DNA of 64,000 nucleotides from Rhodococcus oxybenzonivorans (GTDB lineage: Bacteria; Actinomycetota; Actinomycetes; Mycobacteriales; Mycobacteriaceae), in assembly GCF_003130705.1 (NCBI RefSeq), contig NZ_CP021354.1, forward strand, positions 4,030,001-4,094,000. Reading direction: 5' to 3'. Position 1 is the first letter of the stretch. Each line of letters begins with the position of its first letter. This document shows, in pieces, positions 9,523 through 18,825 of the stretch. The notes under the pieces are model-generated. The model searched no databases. It was not told the origin of the DNA and was given only the letters and a program-made list of their open reading frames with translations. The position numbers were made by a program, and so were the translations under genes.

Positions 9523-10806
9523 TCACTTCCCGACTGAGTCGATGTGAGGTTTCGTGGACGTTTCCGCAGCGTGTCGACGAGCGTCCGAAATGCCGTTCCA
9601 GCTGTCCTCGAGCATCCGCGGCTTACAGGCCTGAGCTCCCGCTATGACGAGGATCACTACCGCGACGGTCAAGAATCCGAACGACAGCGCCCAGCCGTCG
9701 GTGGAATCGTGGAACACGCCGAACAGTAGCGGACCGAGACACGCGACGGCGTACCCCACACCCTGCGTGAAACCCGACAACGTCGCCGAGCCGAGGTGTG
9801 TGCGGGTGCGCAGATTGATGAGCGTCAGCGACATCGGGAAGGTACTGGGCCCGAGCCCGAGCAGCACCACCCACAGGACCGGGGCCGCCATCGGCGCGAA
9901 CAGCAGGCCGGAGAAGGCCACGAGGTAACAGAGCGCGCAGCCGATCACCACCGGGAAGGGATTACGCATTCGTGCGCACAGAGTAGGAGCACCGAACGCG
10001 GACACGAGCCCCATGAAGGAGAAGAGACCCACCATTGCGCCACCGAAGGCCTCGCTCGCGCCGGCATCGGCGAGGACGTCCGGAATCCAGGTGAACATCG
10101 AATACGTGATCATCGACGTCATCCCGAACATTCCCGCCATCCCCCAGCCGACGGGCGACCGCCACGCCTTGCCGTGTGGCGTTCCCGGGGGAGCACCGAC
10201 AGCCGGTCCCGCCGGCGTGGAGGCTGCCCGGCGACGCGCCCGCGCCAGCACCACGGTCCACGGAAGTGCTGCCGCGAAACCGACCACGGCCCACACACCG
10301 ATCGAAGTACGCCAGCCGAACGCCTCCGCGAGGGGGACCGCAACGAAGGCCGGGACGATGGTCCCGATCTGCACGCCGACGATATACACCGAACTCATCG
10401 CCGCCAGTGAGTCGGAGAAATAGCGCTTGACGAGCGGGGGAATGACAACATTGCCGATACCCATTCCCGCGAGCGCGAGCGCCGACAGCGCCAGCAACGA
10501 CCACGTGTCGTTCACCAGCGCCCGGGTGAGCATTCCGACCCCGGCCATCAGCATTGCCACGAGCGCCGTCCGTTCCAGTCCCCACCGCTTGGCGACGAGC
10601 GGGGTGGTCAGGCCGAACAGCGCGAACATCGCCGTCGGCACCATCCCGAACACTCCGACGACGGTGGGTGAGAAGCCGATGTCCTCACGAATCTGAGACG
10701 CGAGAGGGCTGAACGACGTGACCGCCAGCCTGAGGACGAGCGCAGACATGGCGATCGCGCAGAAGACGAGTAGGCGACCGCGCAGAAGTTCCACCTGAGA
10801 AATCAT
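9523..10806 (-). CDS. CynX/NimT-family MFS transporter
   Basis: A 427-residue membrane protein with about 12 transmembrane helices, resembling the cyanate/nitroimidazole (CynX/NimT) branch of the major facilitator family (FSPLASQIREDIGFS; GMGIGNVVIPPLVKRYF). Its substrate cannot be read from sequence. The start ATG lies only 11 bp from the divergent FadR-type regulator, which probably controls it. With so little room, either one mRNA is leaderless or the true start is internal, for example the GTG at 10794 (VELLRGRLLVF). It is separate from the nitrite operon, whose narK start is 89 bp away. Confidence 0.85.
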   Translation of the reverse strand: MISQVELLRGRLLVFCAIAMSALVLRLAVTSFSPLASQIREDIGFSPTVVGVFGMVPTAMFALFGLTTPLVAKRWGLERTALVAMLMAGVGMLTRALVNDTWSLLALSALALAGMGIGNVVIPPLVKRYFSDSLAAMSSVYIVGVQIGTIVPAFVAVPLAEAFGWRTSIGVWAVVGFAAALPWTVVLARARRRAASTPAGPAVGAPPGTPHGKAWRSPVGWGMAGMFGMTSMITYSMFTWIPDVLADAGASEAFGGAMVGLFSFMGLVSAFGAPTLCARMRNPFPVVIGCALCYLVAFSGLLFAPMAAPVLWVVLLGLGPSTFPMSLTLINLRTRTHLGSATLSGFTQGVGYAVACLGPLLFGVFHDSTDGWALSFGFLTVAVVILVIAGAQACKPRMLEDSWNGISDARRHAAETSTKPHIDSVGK

Positions 10807-10817
10807 AGGATGACCGG

Positions 10818-11483
10818 ATGACCTTTGGAAAACCGATTCGGCGTGCGAGCCTCATCTCGCAGGTCACCGAGCAGTTGCGGGAAGAGATCTGCAGCGGACG
10901 CTGGGCGGTCGGCGAGAAGATTCCGACCGAGACGGCGCTGTCGGAACTGACCGGAACGGGACGCAACACCGTCCGGGAAGCCGTCCAGGCGCTGGTCCAT
11001 ACCGGGCTGCTCGAACGGAGGCAGGGGTCGGGGACCTACGTCGTCGCCACCTCCGATGTCGGCGGAACCCTCGGAAAGTACTTCGCCGGGGCCCACGAGC
11101 GCGACGTCCTGGAACTGCGCCAGGCCCTCGACGTGACCGCCGCCACGCTCGCTGCCCGGCGGCGCACGCCCGAGGACGTCGCCCGCCTCGAGGACCTGCA
11201 GCGCGAACGCCGACGCCTGTGGGAGGAGTCGGCGACGGATGCGGCGATCACGGCCGATGTCGCCCTTCACCGCGCGATAGTGGAAGCCAGTCACAACGCG
11301 GTGTATCTGGAGTTCTACGACTCGCTGCTCCCCGCTATCGAACACACCGTGGATCAGCACGTGCACGCCACCGGTGAGGGATTTCACGAGGAGCACGAAC
11401 GCCTCGTGCGGGCCGTCATCGACGGAGACGAGCATCGCGCATCGCTCGCCGCGCGGGACCTCTTCGCCGAACTTCTCGACTAG
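10818..11483 (+). CDS. GntR-family regulator, FadR subfamily
   Basis: A 221-residue regulator. Residues about 10-75 are the GntR winged helix (QVTEQLREEICSGRWAVGEKIPTE; LTGTGRNTVREAVQALVHTG). Residues about 90-215 are the all-helical FCD ligand domain, with metal-binding candidates in LHRAIVEASHN and EHERLVRAVIDGD. FCD proteins bind organic acids or acyl-CoA and usually repress. The divergent transporter 11 bp away is the obvious target. ATG 10818 was chosen because the upstream ATG at 10810 meets a stop after three codons. Confidence 0.88.
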   Translation: MTFGKPIRRASLISQVTEQLREEICSGRWAVGEKIPTETALSELTGTGRNTVREAVQALVHTGLLERRQGSGTYVVATSDVGGTLGKYFAGAHERDVLELRQALDVTAATLAARRRTPEDVARLEDLQRERRRLWEESATDAAITADVALHRAIVEASHNAVYLEFYDSLLPAIEHTVDQHVHATGEGFHEEHERLVRAVIDGDEHRASLAARDLFAELLD

Positions 11484-11507
11484 CGGGGCTTCCTTCGGCA
11501 CGTCCAC

Positions 11508-12362
11508 TCAGAGCAGCAGGCGCACCACGTCGGCGGTACGGGCGAGTCCGGGGAAGGCTTCGGCCGTGGATCGGGGATGCAGCACATGGACGGCAAGACG
11601 GAACAGAACGGCACGTAACAGCATCTGCGGCCACTCGGGAAGGTCTTCCCAACGTCCGATCAGGGCCTCGTCCGCCCCACCCCAGGAGATGGCGTCCACG
11701 ACGGCCACCGCGGCCGCCCACGCCGCGGGCCGCCAGTACGGGGTGATGTCGGTGATGCCGGGTGCCAGGGCACCCGAGAACAGCACGGTGCCGAACAGGT
11801 CCCCGTGCACGAGCTGATCGGGGCTGATCACGGGTTTGCGCAGAGTCGCCAGGCCGGTGATCAGTTCCAGGCTCTTGCGCCCGTCCGGCGACGGCGTTTC
11901 GAGTTGCTCGGCACCCTTCGCGCCGCGCAGGGGAATCTTCTCCCAAGCGGCCCGATCGGCGGCCACGAAGACGTCGACCTCCGCCCACGGGGCGACCGGA
12001 GGCTGCACCAGGAATCGGGGACGCTCCAACTGGGACGTCGCGGCGTGCAGCCGGCCCGACATCGACACCACCTCGTCGTGCCGGGGTTCGGGCGTGCCCT
12101 CGATGAACGTGTCCGCACGCCACCCCGACACCACGTACCTGCCGTCGGTGGAGCGCACCGGACGAGCAAGCCGCACCCCGTCCACTTCGAGGGTTTCCCG
12201 GACCTTGGCCGACCAGGCGGCACGGGCGTGGTCGGCGACGGCTGAGAGGACTACGTCTCCACAGAGCCACCCGCCGTCCCAGTCCGCACCGAGTGGAATG
12301 GGCTCGACTTCCCGGAGGCCGAACGTGGAGCACACGTGCTGGGGGGGTTGTCCTGTGCTCAC
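11508..12362 (-). CDS. actinobacterial TIGR02569-family protein, unknown function
   Basis: A 284-residue soluble protein starting at a GTG. It resembles the TIGR02569 family, represented by Rv3205c, which also lies directly downstream of moeZ in M. tuberculosis. Distant kinase/aminoglycoside phosphotransferase character is suggested by DQLVHGDLFGTVLFSG, like the HGD catalytic loop followed by a metal-binding residue. I infer possible phosphotransferase ancestry but not activity. The gene follows moeZ in the same direction with a 66-bp gap. Confidence 0.75.
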   Translation of the reverse strand: MSTGQPPQHVCSTFGLREVEPIPLGADWDGGWLCGDVVLSAVADHARAAWSAKVRETLEVDGVRLARPVRSTDGRYVVSGWRADTFIEGTPEPRHDEVVSMSGRLHAATSQLERPRFLVQPPVAPWAEVDVFVAADRAAWEKIPLRGAKGAEQLETPSPDGRKSLELITGLATLRKPVISPDQLVHGDLFGTVLFSGALAPGITDITPYWRPAAWAAAVAVVDAISWGGADEALIGRWEDLPEWPQMLLRAVLFRLAVHVLHPRSTAEAFPGLARTADVVRLLL

Positions 12363-12428
12363 GATGTCAACGCTACCGCCGGGTGGCCCGGCGACCCCGG
12401 AAGGCGCGCTGACCAGGTGCCGCCGAAG

Positions 12429-13631
12429 TCAGTAGACGGGCAGGCTGGTGTCCACCTGCCTCGCCCACGCGATGACTCCGCCCTGTAGATGAGTCGCGTC
12501 GGAGAAGCCCGCCTTCTTGAGGGCGGCCAGCGCTTCGGCCGACCGCACGCCGGTCTTGCAGTGCAGCACGATCGGCTTGTTCTGCGGCAGCTCGGCGAGA
12601 GCCTCCCCCGACAGGATGCGGTCCTTCGGGATCAGCACCGCGCCGGGCAGATGGACGATGTCCCATTCGACGGGTTCACGCACATCGACGATCTGGATGT
12701 CCTTCCCGGCGTCGAGAAGGTCCCGCAGCTCCGTCGCAGTGATGGTCGACCCGGCCGCTGCCGCCTGACCCTCGTCGGAGACGACGCCACAGAAGGCGTC
12801 GTAGTCGATCAGTTCGGTGATCGGCGTGCGTGCCGGGTCACGGCGAAGGGTGATGGTGCGATACGTCATGTCGAGCGCGTCGTAGACCATGAGCCTGCCG
12901 AGCAGCGATTCACCGATACCGGTGATCAGCTTCACCGCCTCGGTGGCCATGATCGACCCGATCGAGGCGCACAGCACCCCCAGCACTCCCCCTTCGGCGC
13001 ACGACGGGACCATTCCGGGCGGCGGCGCCTCCGGGTACAAGTCGCGGTAATTGAGTCCGCGCCCATCCGGTGCGTCCTCCCAGAACACCGACGCCTGTCC
13101 CTCGAAACGGTAGATGGAACCCCACACGTACGGCTTGTGTGCCAGGACCGCGGCATCGTTGACCAGGTAGCGGGTGGCGAAGTTGTCGGTACCGTCGAGG
13201 ATCAGGTCGTACTGACCGAACAGCTCCACGGCGTTGTCGGGTTCGAGCCGGAACTCGTGCAACCGGACGTCGACGTGTTCGTTGATTTCCTTGATGGAGT
13301 CGCGGGCGCTTTCCGCCTTCGGCCTACCCACGTCCGAGCGGCCGTGGATGACCTGACGTTGCAAATTGGACATGTCGACCTCGTCGAACTCCACGATCCC
13401 GAGGGTTCCGACACCCGCAGCGGCGAGATAGAGCAACGCCGGCGAGCCCAGGCCGCCCGCACCGATGACGAGGACCTTGGCATTCTTCAGCCGCTTCTGC
13501 CCCGCCATTCCGACGTCGGGGATGATCAGGTGCCTGCTGTAGCGAGCCACCTCGTCACGCGAGAGTTCGGCGTCCGGCTCCACCAGCGGTGGCAGTGGCT
13601 GCGGGGTTCTTCCAGAACGGTCAAGCGACAC
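12429..13631 (-). CDS. moeZ: MoeZ, adenylyltransferase and sulfurtransferase
   Basis: A 400-residue two-domain protein. Residues about 15-260 are an E1-like adenylating domain (ARYSRHLIIPDVGMAGQKRL; VIGAGGLGSP; DGTDNFATRYLVND). Residues about 290-400 are a rhodanese domain with the cysteine loop CKTGVRS. MoeZ activates the C-terminal glycine of small sulfur carriers and loads sulfur for molybdopterin, cysteine and thio-cofactor synthesis. GTG 13631 was chosen because AGGAG lies six bases upstream and the N-terminus then matches the short MoeZ leader; a longer frame to 13760 has no homologous sequence. Counterpart: Rv3206c. Confidence 0.93.
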   Translation of the reverse strand: MSLDRSGRTPQPLPPLVEPDAELSRDEVARYSRHLIIPDVGMAGQKRLKNAKVLVIGAGGLGSPALLYLAAAGVGTLGIVEFDEVDMSNLQRQVIHGRSDVGRPKAESARDSIKEINEHVDVRLHEFRLEPDNAVELFGQYDLILDGTDNFATRYLVNDAAVLAHKPYVWGSIYRFEGQASVFWEDAPDGRGLNYRDLYPEAPPPGMVPSCAEGGVLGVLCASIGSIMATEAVKLITGIGESLLGRLMVYDALDMTYRTITLRRDPARTPITELIDYDAFCGVVSDEGQAAAAGSTITATELRDLLDAGKDIQIVDVREPVEWDIVHLPGAVLIPKDRILSGEALAELPQNKPIVLHCKTGVRSAEALAALKKAGFSDATHLQGGVIAWARQVDTSLPVY

Positions 13632-13771
13632 GATCCACTCCTGACGATTGCACGACTGCTTCCGGCTCCGTCGAGGCGTCTCCTTGTCGACACTCTCGAC
13701 GATGTCACTGTCAACACCCCGGCAACCCCCATTCTTCCCCCCGCCACGCCGGCGGGACACATGGGCTCAAC

Positions 13772-14859
13772 TCAGCCACGCGGGAACGGCCAAGGATTGA
13801 AATGGCACGTCAGGCCATTCTTGGGCACTATCCCTTCGGGGTCGAGTTCGGCGATGTCGTTGTTGGAGGTGCCGAACGACTGCTGCATCATCACCGGGGC
13901 GAGACCGCCCTCCGTTTCGCAGGGTTGGTGATCCTGGTAGCCGATGGCATGACCGACCTCGTGGTTGATCTGGTACTGCCGATACGAACCGATGTCACCT
14001 TGGAAGGCGATGGCTCCGCGCACCCAGCGGGGTTCGTTGAGGAGGACGCGGTCGATCCCGGGGTTGTAGCAGGACACCTCGAGCTGGATGTCGTATCCGC
14101 AGGCCTCCCTGATGGTCATCTGGGAGGTCAGCGAGACACGGAAGTCAGGGTCGCCCTGGTCTACCCGCCGGAACGCGAACCGTGGGTCCTTGGTCCAGCT
14201 CTTCGGGTTGGACAGGGTCTGGTCGACCATGCGCCCGAAGGATTCGTCGCCCCCGAATCCCGAGGTGTCGACGCCGTCCTCGATTTCGACGGAGTAGGTG
14301 AACTCCCGCTCGGTACCCTGTCCGACCTTGGGACCCGAGCCGGGCACCACCCGCCACGTGCGGGCCCCCGCAGTGGTGAACGGGCCGCCTTCCGGCAACG
14401 CTCCGGACGGCAGATCCGCCGCGAAGTTTCCATCCGCCTCGGGAGGCACTCCGATGACGCTCGAGCCGTCCGTGTCCCGGGACAGCGTCCCGAATCCGGG
14501 AGTGTCGGTGCTCGCTGCCGGGTCTCCGGTGCCAGTGCCGCGCACCGCGTCGACAACGACGAAGATCGTGACCACGAACAGGATCGGTATCGCATAGGCG
14601 CGCCATCCATAGGTGGAGACGAATCGGCCCACCCTGCTCTGTTTCCGAACCTGCCGTTCCGGCCGCGGGGTCCGGGGTTTGGTGACGTCCCCGGTGATCG
14701 GATCCCACTGCGCACGGAGAGGTTGATGGGATTGCGCCCGGGAAGTGGACCGAGAGGCACCGGGTGCGGCGACACGCTGATTCAGGCTGCGCGATTGCCA
14801 CTCCCCGTGATCGGAGCTCTCGGGAGCCCTGCCGCGCACGCGCGGTCCTCCTCGGTCAG

Positions 14860-14863
<4 letters not shown>
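13772..14863 (-). CDS. DUF3152 membrane-anchored metzincin-like protein
   Basis: The 363-residue protein has a basic cytosolic tail of about 85 residues and one transmembrane helix at about 87-107 (YAIPILFVVTIFVVVDAV). The extracytoplasmic domain from about 180 contains HEVGHAIGYQDH at residues 301-312. This is the HExxHxxGxxDH zinc motif of metzincin-type peptidases with a third histidine. It is followed by PVMMQQS, reminiscent of a Met-turn. It matches the DUF3152 family and Rv3207c by position. Peptidase activity is inferred from the motif. GTG 14863 overlaps the stop of a small upstream ORF. Confidence 0.85.
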
Positions 14864-15804
<941 letters not shown>

Positions 15805-15810
15805 AGCCTC

Positions 15811-15865
15811 GGTGTACGAGAAGGGGCCCGCAGCCGAACCGGCTGCGGGCCCCTTCTCGTACACC
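15811..15865. terminator. 26-bp perfect inverted repeat, bidirectional terminator
   Basis: The arms at 15811-15836 and 15840-15865 are exact reverse complements, with a three-base loop. The hairpin is GC-rich and fills the gap between the convergent TetR and DUF3107 stops. No T-run follows on either strand, so it is an L-shaped type of terminator, common in high-GC actinobacteria. Confidence 0.8.
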
Positions 15866-15866
15866 G

Positions 15867-16097
15867 TCACGCAGTGGGAGCGAACCCGACCTTGCGGATA
15901 TCCGACGGACCGATCTCCACGTACGCAATCTTCGCCGCCTGGATGAGGAACTTGCGTCCCTTGTCGTCCTGCAGAGACAGGATCCCGTCACCGCCGCCGA
16001 GGGCGCCCGAGACCAATGTCTCGACCTCGTCCGGGGTCTGCTCGCTGCTGACGATGAGCTCACGTGGGCTGTCGATTACACCGATCTTGACCTCCAC
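15867..16097 (-). CDS. DUF3107 small protein
   Basis: A 76-residue protein (VEVKIGVIDSPRELIV at the start) matching the DUF3107 family, whose M. tuberculosis member is Rv3208A (TB9.4). GTG 16097 is preceded by GGAGG about six bases upstream, which fixes the start against a longer spurious frame. The function is unknown; it is small, soluble and conserved across Mycobacteriales in this position. The next gene upstream on this strand is the ferritin-like protein, 121 bp away. Confidence 0.88.
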   Translation of the reverse strand: MEVKIGVIDSPRELIVSSEQTPDEVETLVSGALGGGDGILSLQDDKGRKFLIQAAKIAYVEIGPSDIRKVGFAPTA

Positions 16098-16218
16098 GGT
16101 CAACCTCCGAACTCTCCGAGAAACATCAGCTGTCCCGGCCAGGCTAATGCAGTCGGACCCGCCGGGGCGCGCAGGTGCGCTGTGCCCTGAGCGAACAGGG
16201 CGCCCGCACGGGGCGATG

Positions 16219-16899
16219 TCACACGAGACCGAGCACCGCCATGCGCTCGGCGTGCATCTTCTGCATGCGGTCGAACAAGGCGACGACACCATTGAGGTCT
16301 CCCGACGCGGAGATCACGAGATCGGTCAGCGCCTCGCGCTGCGCCAACACGAATTGCGCCTGCGTGATCGCTTCACCGAGCAGACGCCGGCCCCACAGCA
16401 TGAGGCGGTCCTTGTCCCGGTTGCTGGCGGCAATCGCCCGCTGCACCTCGTGTACGACGAACTCCGAGTGGCCCGTCTGTGACAGCACTTCTTCGACCGT
16501 TCCGGCCGCCTCGGCGGGCAGGGAATGGCCGATCTCGCGGTAGAAGTCGGCGGCGATTCCGTCACCGACATAGGCCTTGACGAGCGCCTCGAGCCAGGTG
16601 GAGGGCGTCGTCGAGGCGTGGTAGTTGTCCAACGCGCGCACGAACGGGTCCATGGCCTCGTAGATGTCGAATCCGCGCACGGTCAACGCGCGCTCGAGCA
16701 TTTCGAAATGGCCCATTTCGGCGGCTGCCATGCTGGCGAGCGCGACCTTGCCCTCGAGGGTTCGCGCCATCTGCGCGTCCTCGGACAACCGGTAGAAGGC
16801 GGAGATCTCGCCGTATGCAAGGACCGCGAAGAGTTCGCTGACACCGGGGTGATCAGCGGGAATGGTCGAGTTCGACGAGGCAGGCGTGTTGGGCTCCAT
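16219..16899 (-). CDS. ferritin-like / MiaE-like hydroxylase fold protein
   Basis: A 226-residue, mostly helical protein. It carries the carboxylate pattern of diiron ferritin-like proteins: YGEISAFYRLSEDA near residue 30, AAAEMGHFEMLERAL near 58, and QTGHSEFVVHEV near 160, which supply glutamate and histidine ligands. This resembles the tRNA 2-methylthio-isopentenyladenosine hydroxylase (MiaE) fold family, and Rv3210c sits at the same place. The substrate is unknown. The start is ATG 16899 (MEPNTPASS); the long upstream open frame to 18351 is antisense to the helicase and not real. Confidence 0.8.
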   Translation of the reverse strand: MEPNTPASSNSTIPADHPGVSELFAVLAYGEISAFYRLSEDAQMARTLEGKVALASMAAAEMGHFEMLERALTVRGFDIYEAMDPFVRALDNYHASTTPSTWLEALVKAYVGDGIAADFYREIGHSLPAEAAGTVEEVLSQTGHSEFVVHEVQRAIAASNRDKDRLMLWGRRLLGEAITQAQFVLAQREALTDLVISASGDLNGVVALFDRMQKMHAERMAVLGLV

Positions 16900-16968
16900 G
16901 GCGCCCCAGCCTAGTGCGTCGGGGAGTGACATTCCCCATGAGCAACCGGCGAGCGGGCGTTGTCCGGC

Positions 16969-17253
16969 TACAATGATGGTGGATAACCGCTCGTCGCCAC
17001 GTTCGTCACCATCGAACGCCGGTCCGGCACTGATCGCGTTCACGATGTGGTCAGCGGTTCTCCACCGATAATGTGCGCGCACCTGATCGACGGTCCCAGC
17101 CGCGCCTCGCCGAAATTCTGCGAATTTCCGCGCTGAGGCAGAGGCAGGATCACTCGGAAGAGGACCTCGACAAGCGTCGACTGGGAAATCGGGCCGAACA
17201 GCGGCCTGGCCCTTACCTCGTGCGTGCGTGCAGCTACGAGGAAGGCTAGTCCC
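16969..17253 (+). promoter_or_regulatory. long structured leader of the DEAD-box helicase gene
   Basis: The 324 bases between the divergent genes hold no ORF of interest. A TACAAT -10 box lies at 16969-16974. Immediately downstream, 16978-16991 and 17053-17066 are 14-base inverted arms with one mismatch, enclosing a 6-bp hairpin (17000-17005 with 17013-17018). A second hairpin pairs 17112-17118 with 17122-17128, flanked by GCCTC (17104-17108) and GAGGC (17135-17139). A third pairs CCTCGT at 17216-17221 with ACGAGG at 17236-17241, which covers part of the Shine-Dalgarno AGGAAGG at 17239-17245. A regulated RNA leader is inferred, not shown. Confidence 0.5.
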
Positions 17254-18816
17254 CTGAGCAAGATCACTGTCGACCATGAAGACGACGCGACCGAGACCAC
17301 GCTGTCTGCGCAACTCGACTCCACTCACGTTGCTCCCACCTTCGCTGAACTCGGTGTCCGTGACGAAATCGTCCGGGCTCTCGACGAGCAGGGCATCGAG
17401 CGCACGTTCGCCATCCAGGAACTGACCCTGCCGCTCGCCCTCGCAGGCGACGACCTGATCGGTCAGGCCCGCACGGGCATGGGAAAGACCTTCGGTTTCG
17501 GTGTCCCGCTGCTCCACCGCATCTCCAGTGGCACCACCGGAACGGCCAAGCTCGACGGCACCCCCCGGGCACTGGTCATCGTGCCGACCCGCGAGCTGTG
17601 CATCCAGGTCACCAAGGACCTCGACAACGCGGCGAAGTACCTGAAGGGCGAGAAGAACAAGCTCGAGGTTCTCGCCATCTACGGTGGCCGCCCCTACGAA
17701 ACGCAGATCGCAACGCTCCAGAGGGGCGCCGACGTCGTCGTGGGCACCCCGGGCCGCCTGCTCGACCTCGCCAACCAGGGTCATCTGATCCTGGGCAAGG
17801 TCGAGGTCCTCGTTCTCGACGAGGCCGACGAGATGCTCGACCTGGGCTTTCTGCCCGACATCGAGCGCATCCTCGGGATGGTGCCGGACAAGCGTCAGAC
17901 GATGCTGTTCTCGGCGACCATGCCGGGTCCGATCATCACGCTGGCCCGCACGTTCCTCACCCAGCCGACGCACATCCGCGCCGAGCAGGCCGACGACTCT
18001 GCGGTGCACGACCGGACCAGCCAGCACATCTACCGGGCGCACGCGCTCGACAAGGCAGAGATGGTGGCCCGCGTGCTGCAGGCTGAGGGCCGCGGCGCGA
18101 CGATGATCTTCACCCGCACCAAGCGCACCGCCCAGAAGGTCGCCGACGATCTCGCCGAGCGCGGTTTCTCCGTGGGCTCCGTCCACGGCGATCTCAATCA
18201 GGTCGCTCGTGAGAAGGCGCTGAAGGCGTTCCGCACAGGCAAGATCGACGTACTGGTCGCAACGGACGTCGCGGCCCGCGGCATCGACATCGACGACGTC
18301 ACCCACGTCATCAACTACCAGTGCCCGGAGGACGAGAAGACGTACGTCCACCGGATCGGCCGCACCGGCCGGGCGGGCCGCACCGGCATCGCGGTCACGC
18401 TGGTGGACTGGGACGACATTCCGCGGTGGCAGCTCATCGACAAAGCCCTGGGCCTCGACATCCCCGACCCCGTCGAGACCTACTCCAGCTCACCCCACCT
18501 GTACGAAGAGCTGTCGATCCCGGCGGAGGCGACCGGCTCGGTGAAGGCGGCTCCGGTGGCGAAAGCCGAGAAGTCTGCGCCCGTCGAGGACGACGAAATC
18601 ACCGAGCGGGCTCCTCGCCCGACTCGCACCCGTACCCGGCGCCGCACACGGGGTGGGCATCCTGCCGACAGCGTCGGCCCCAAGTCGGTCACAGCTGAGA
18701 CGACGGCCCCCGAATCCGCTGCTTCCGGCGACACCGAGGGTGACGGCGCATCCACGCCGCGCCGTCGTCGTCGCCGCCGGACCTCGAAGGTCGGCGCCAC
18801 GACGAACGCGGAGTAA
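17224..18816 (+). CDS. rhlE: DEAD-box RNA helicase, RhlE type
   Basis: A 530-residue ATP-dependent RNA helicase. It has the Q motif (FAIQELTLPLALAG), Walker A variant ARTGMGKT, VLDEADEMLDLGF with the DEAD box, SAT (LFSATMPG), and HRIGRTGRAGRTG. The final 90 residues are a disordered basic tail rich in Arg and Thr (RTRTRRRTRGG; RRRRRRRTSK), likely RNA binding. The given start is GTG 17224. A CTG at 17254 has a better site, AGGAAGG eight bases upstream, and gives LSKITVDHED; this may be the true start. It matches Rv3211. The next gene starts 9 bp after its stop, so they are probably co-transcribed. Confidence 0.92.
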   Translation: MRAATRKASPLSKITVDHEDDATETTLSAQLDSTHVAPTFAELGVRDEIVRALDEQGIERTFAIQELTLPLALAGDDLIGQARTGMGKTFGFGVPLLHRISSGTTGTAKLDGTPRALVIVPTRELCIQVTKDLDNAAKYLKGEKNKLEVLAIYGGRPYETQIATLQRGADVVVGTPGRLLDLANQGHLILGKVEVLVLDEADEMLDLGFLPDIERILGMVPDKRQTMLFSATMPGPIITLARTFLTQPTHIRAEQADDSAVHDRTSQHIYRAHALDKAEMVARVLQAEGRGATMIFTRTKRTAQKVADDLAERGFSVGSVHGDLNQVAREKALKAFRTGKIDVLVATDVAARGIDIDDVTHVINYQCPEDEKTYVHRIGRTGRAGRTGIAVTLVDWDDIPRWQLIDKALGLDIPDPVETYSSSPHLYEELSIPAEATGSVKAAPVAKAEKSAPVEDDEITERAPRPTRTRTRRRTRGGHPADSVGPKSVTAETTAPESAASGDTEGDGASTPRRRRRRRTSKVGATTNAE

Positions 18817-18825
18817 ATTACTACC

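Noticed and set aside
16900..18351. Upstream extension of the ferritin-like gene to 710 codons
   Set aside because: The extension is antisense to the helicase; the ferritin-like fold begins at ATG 16899.
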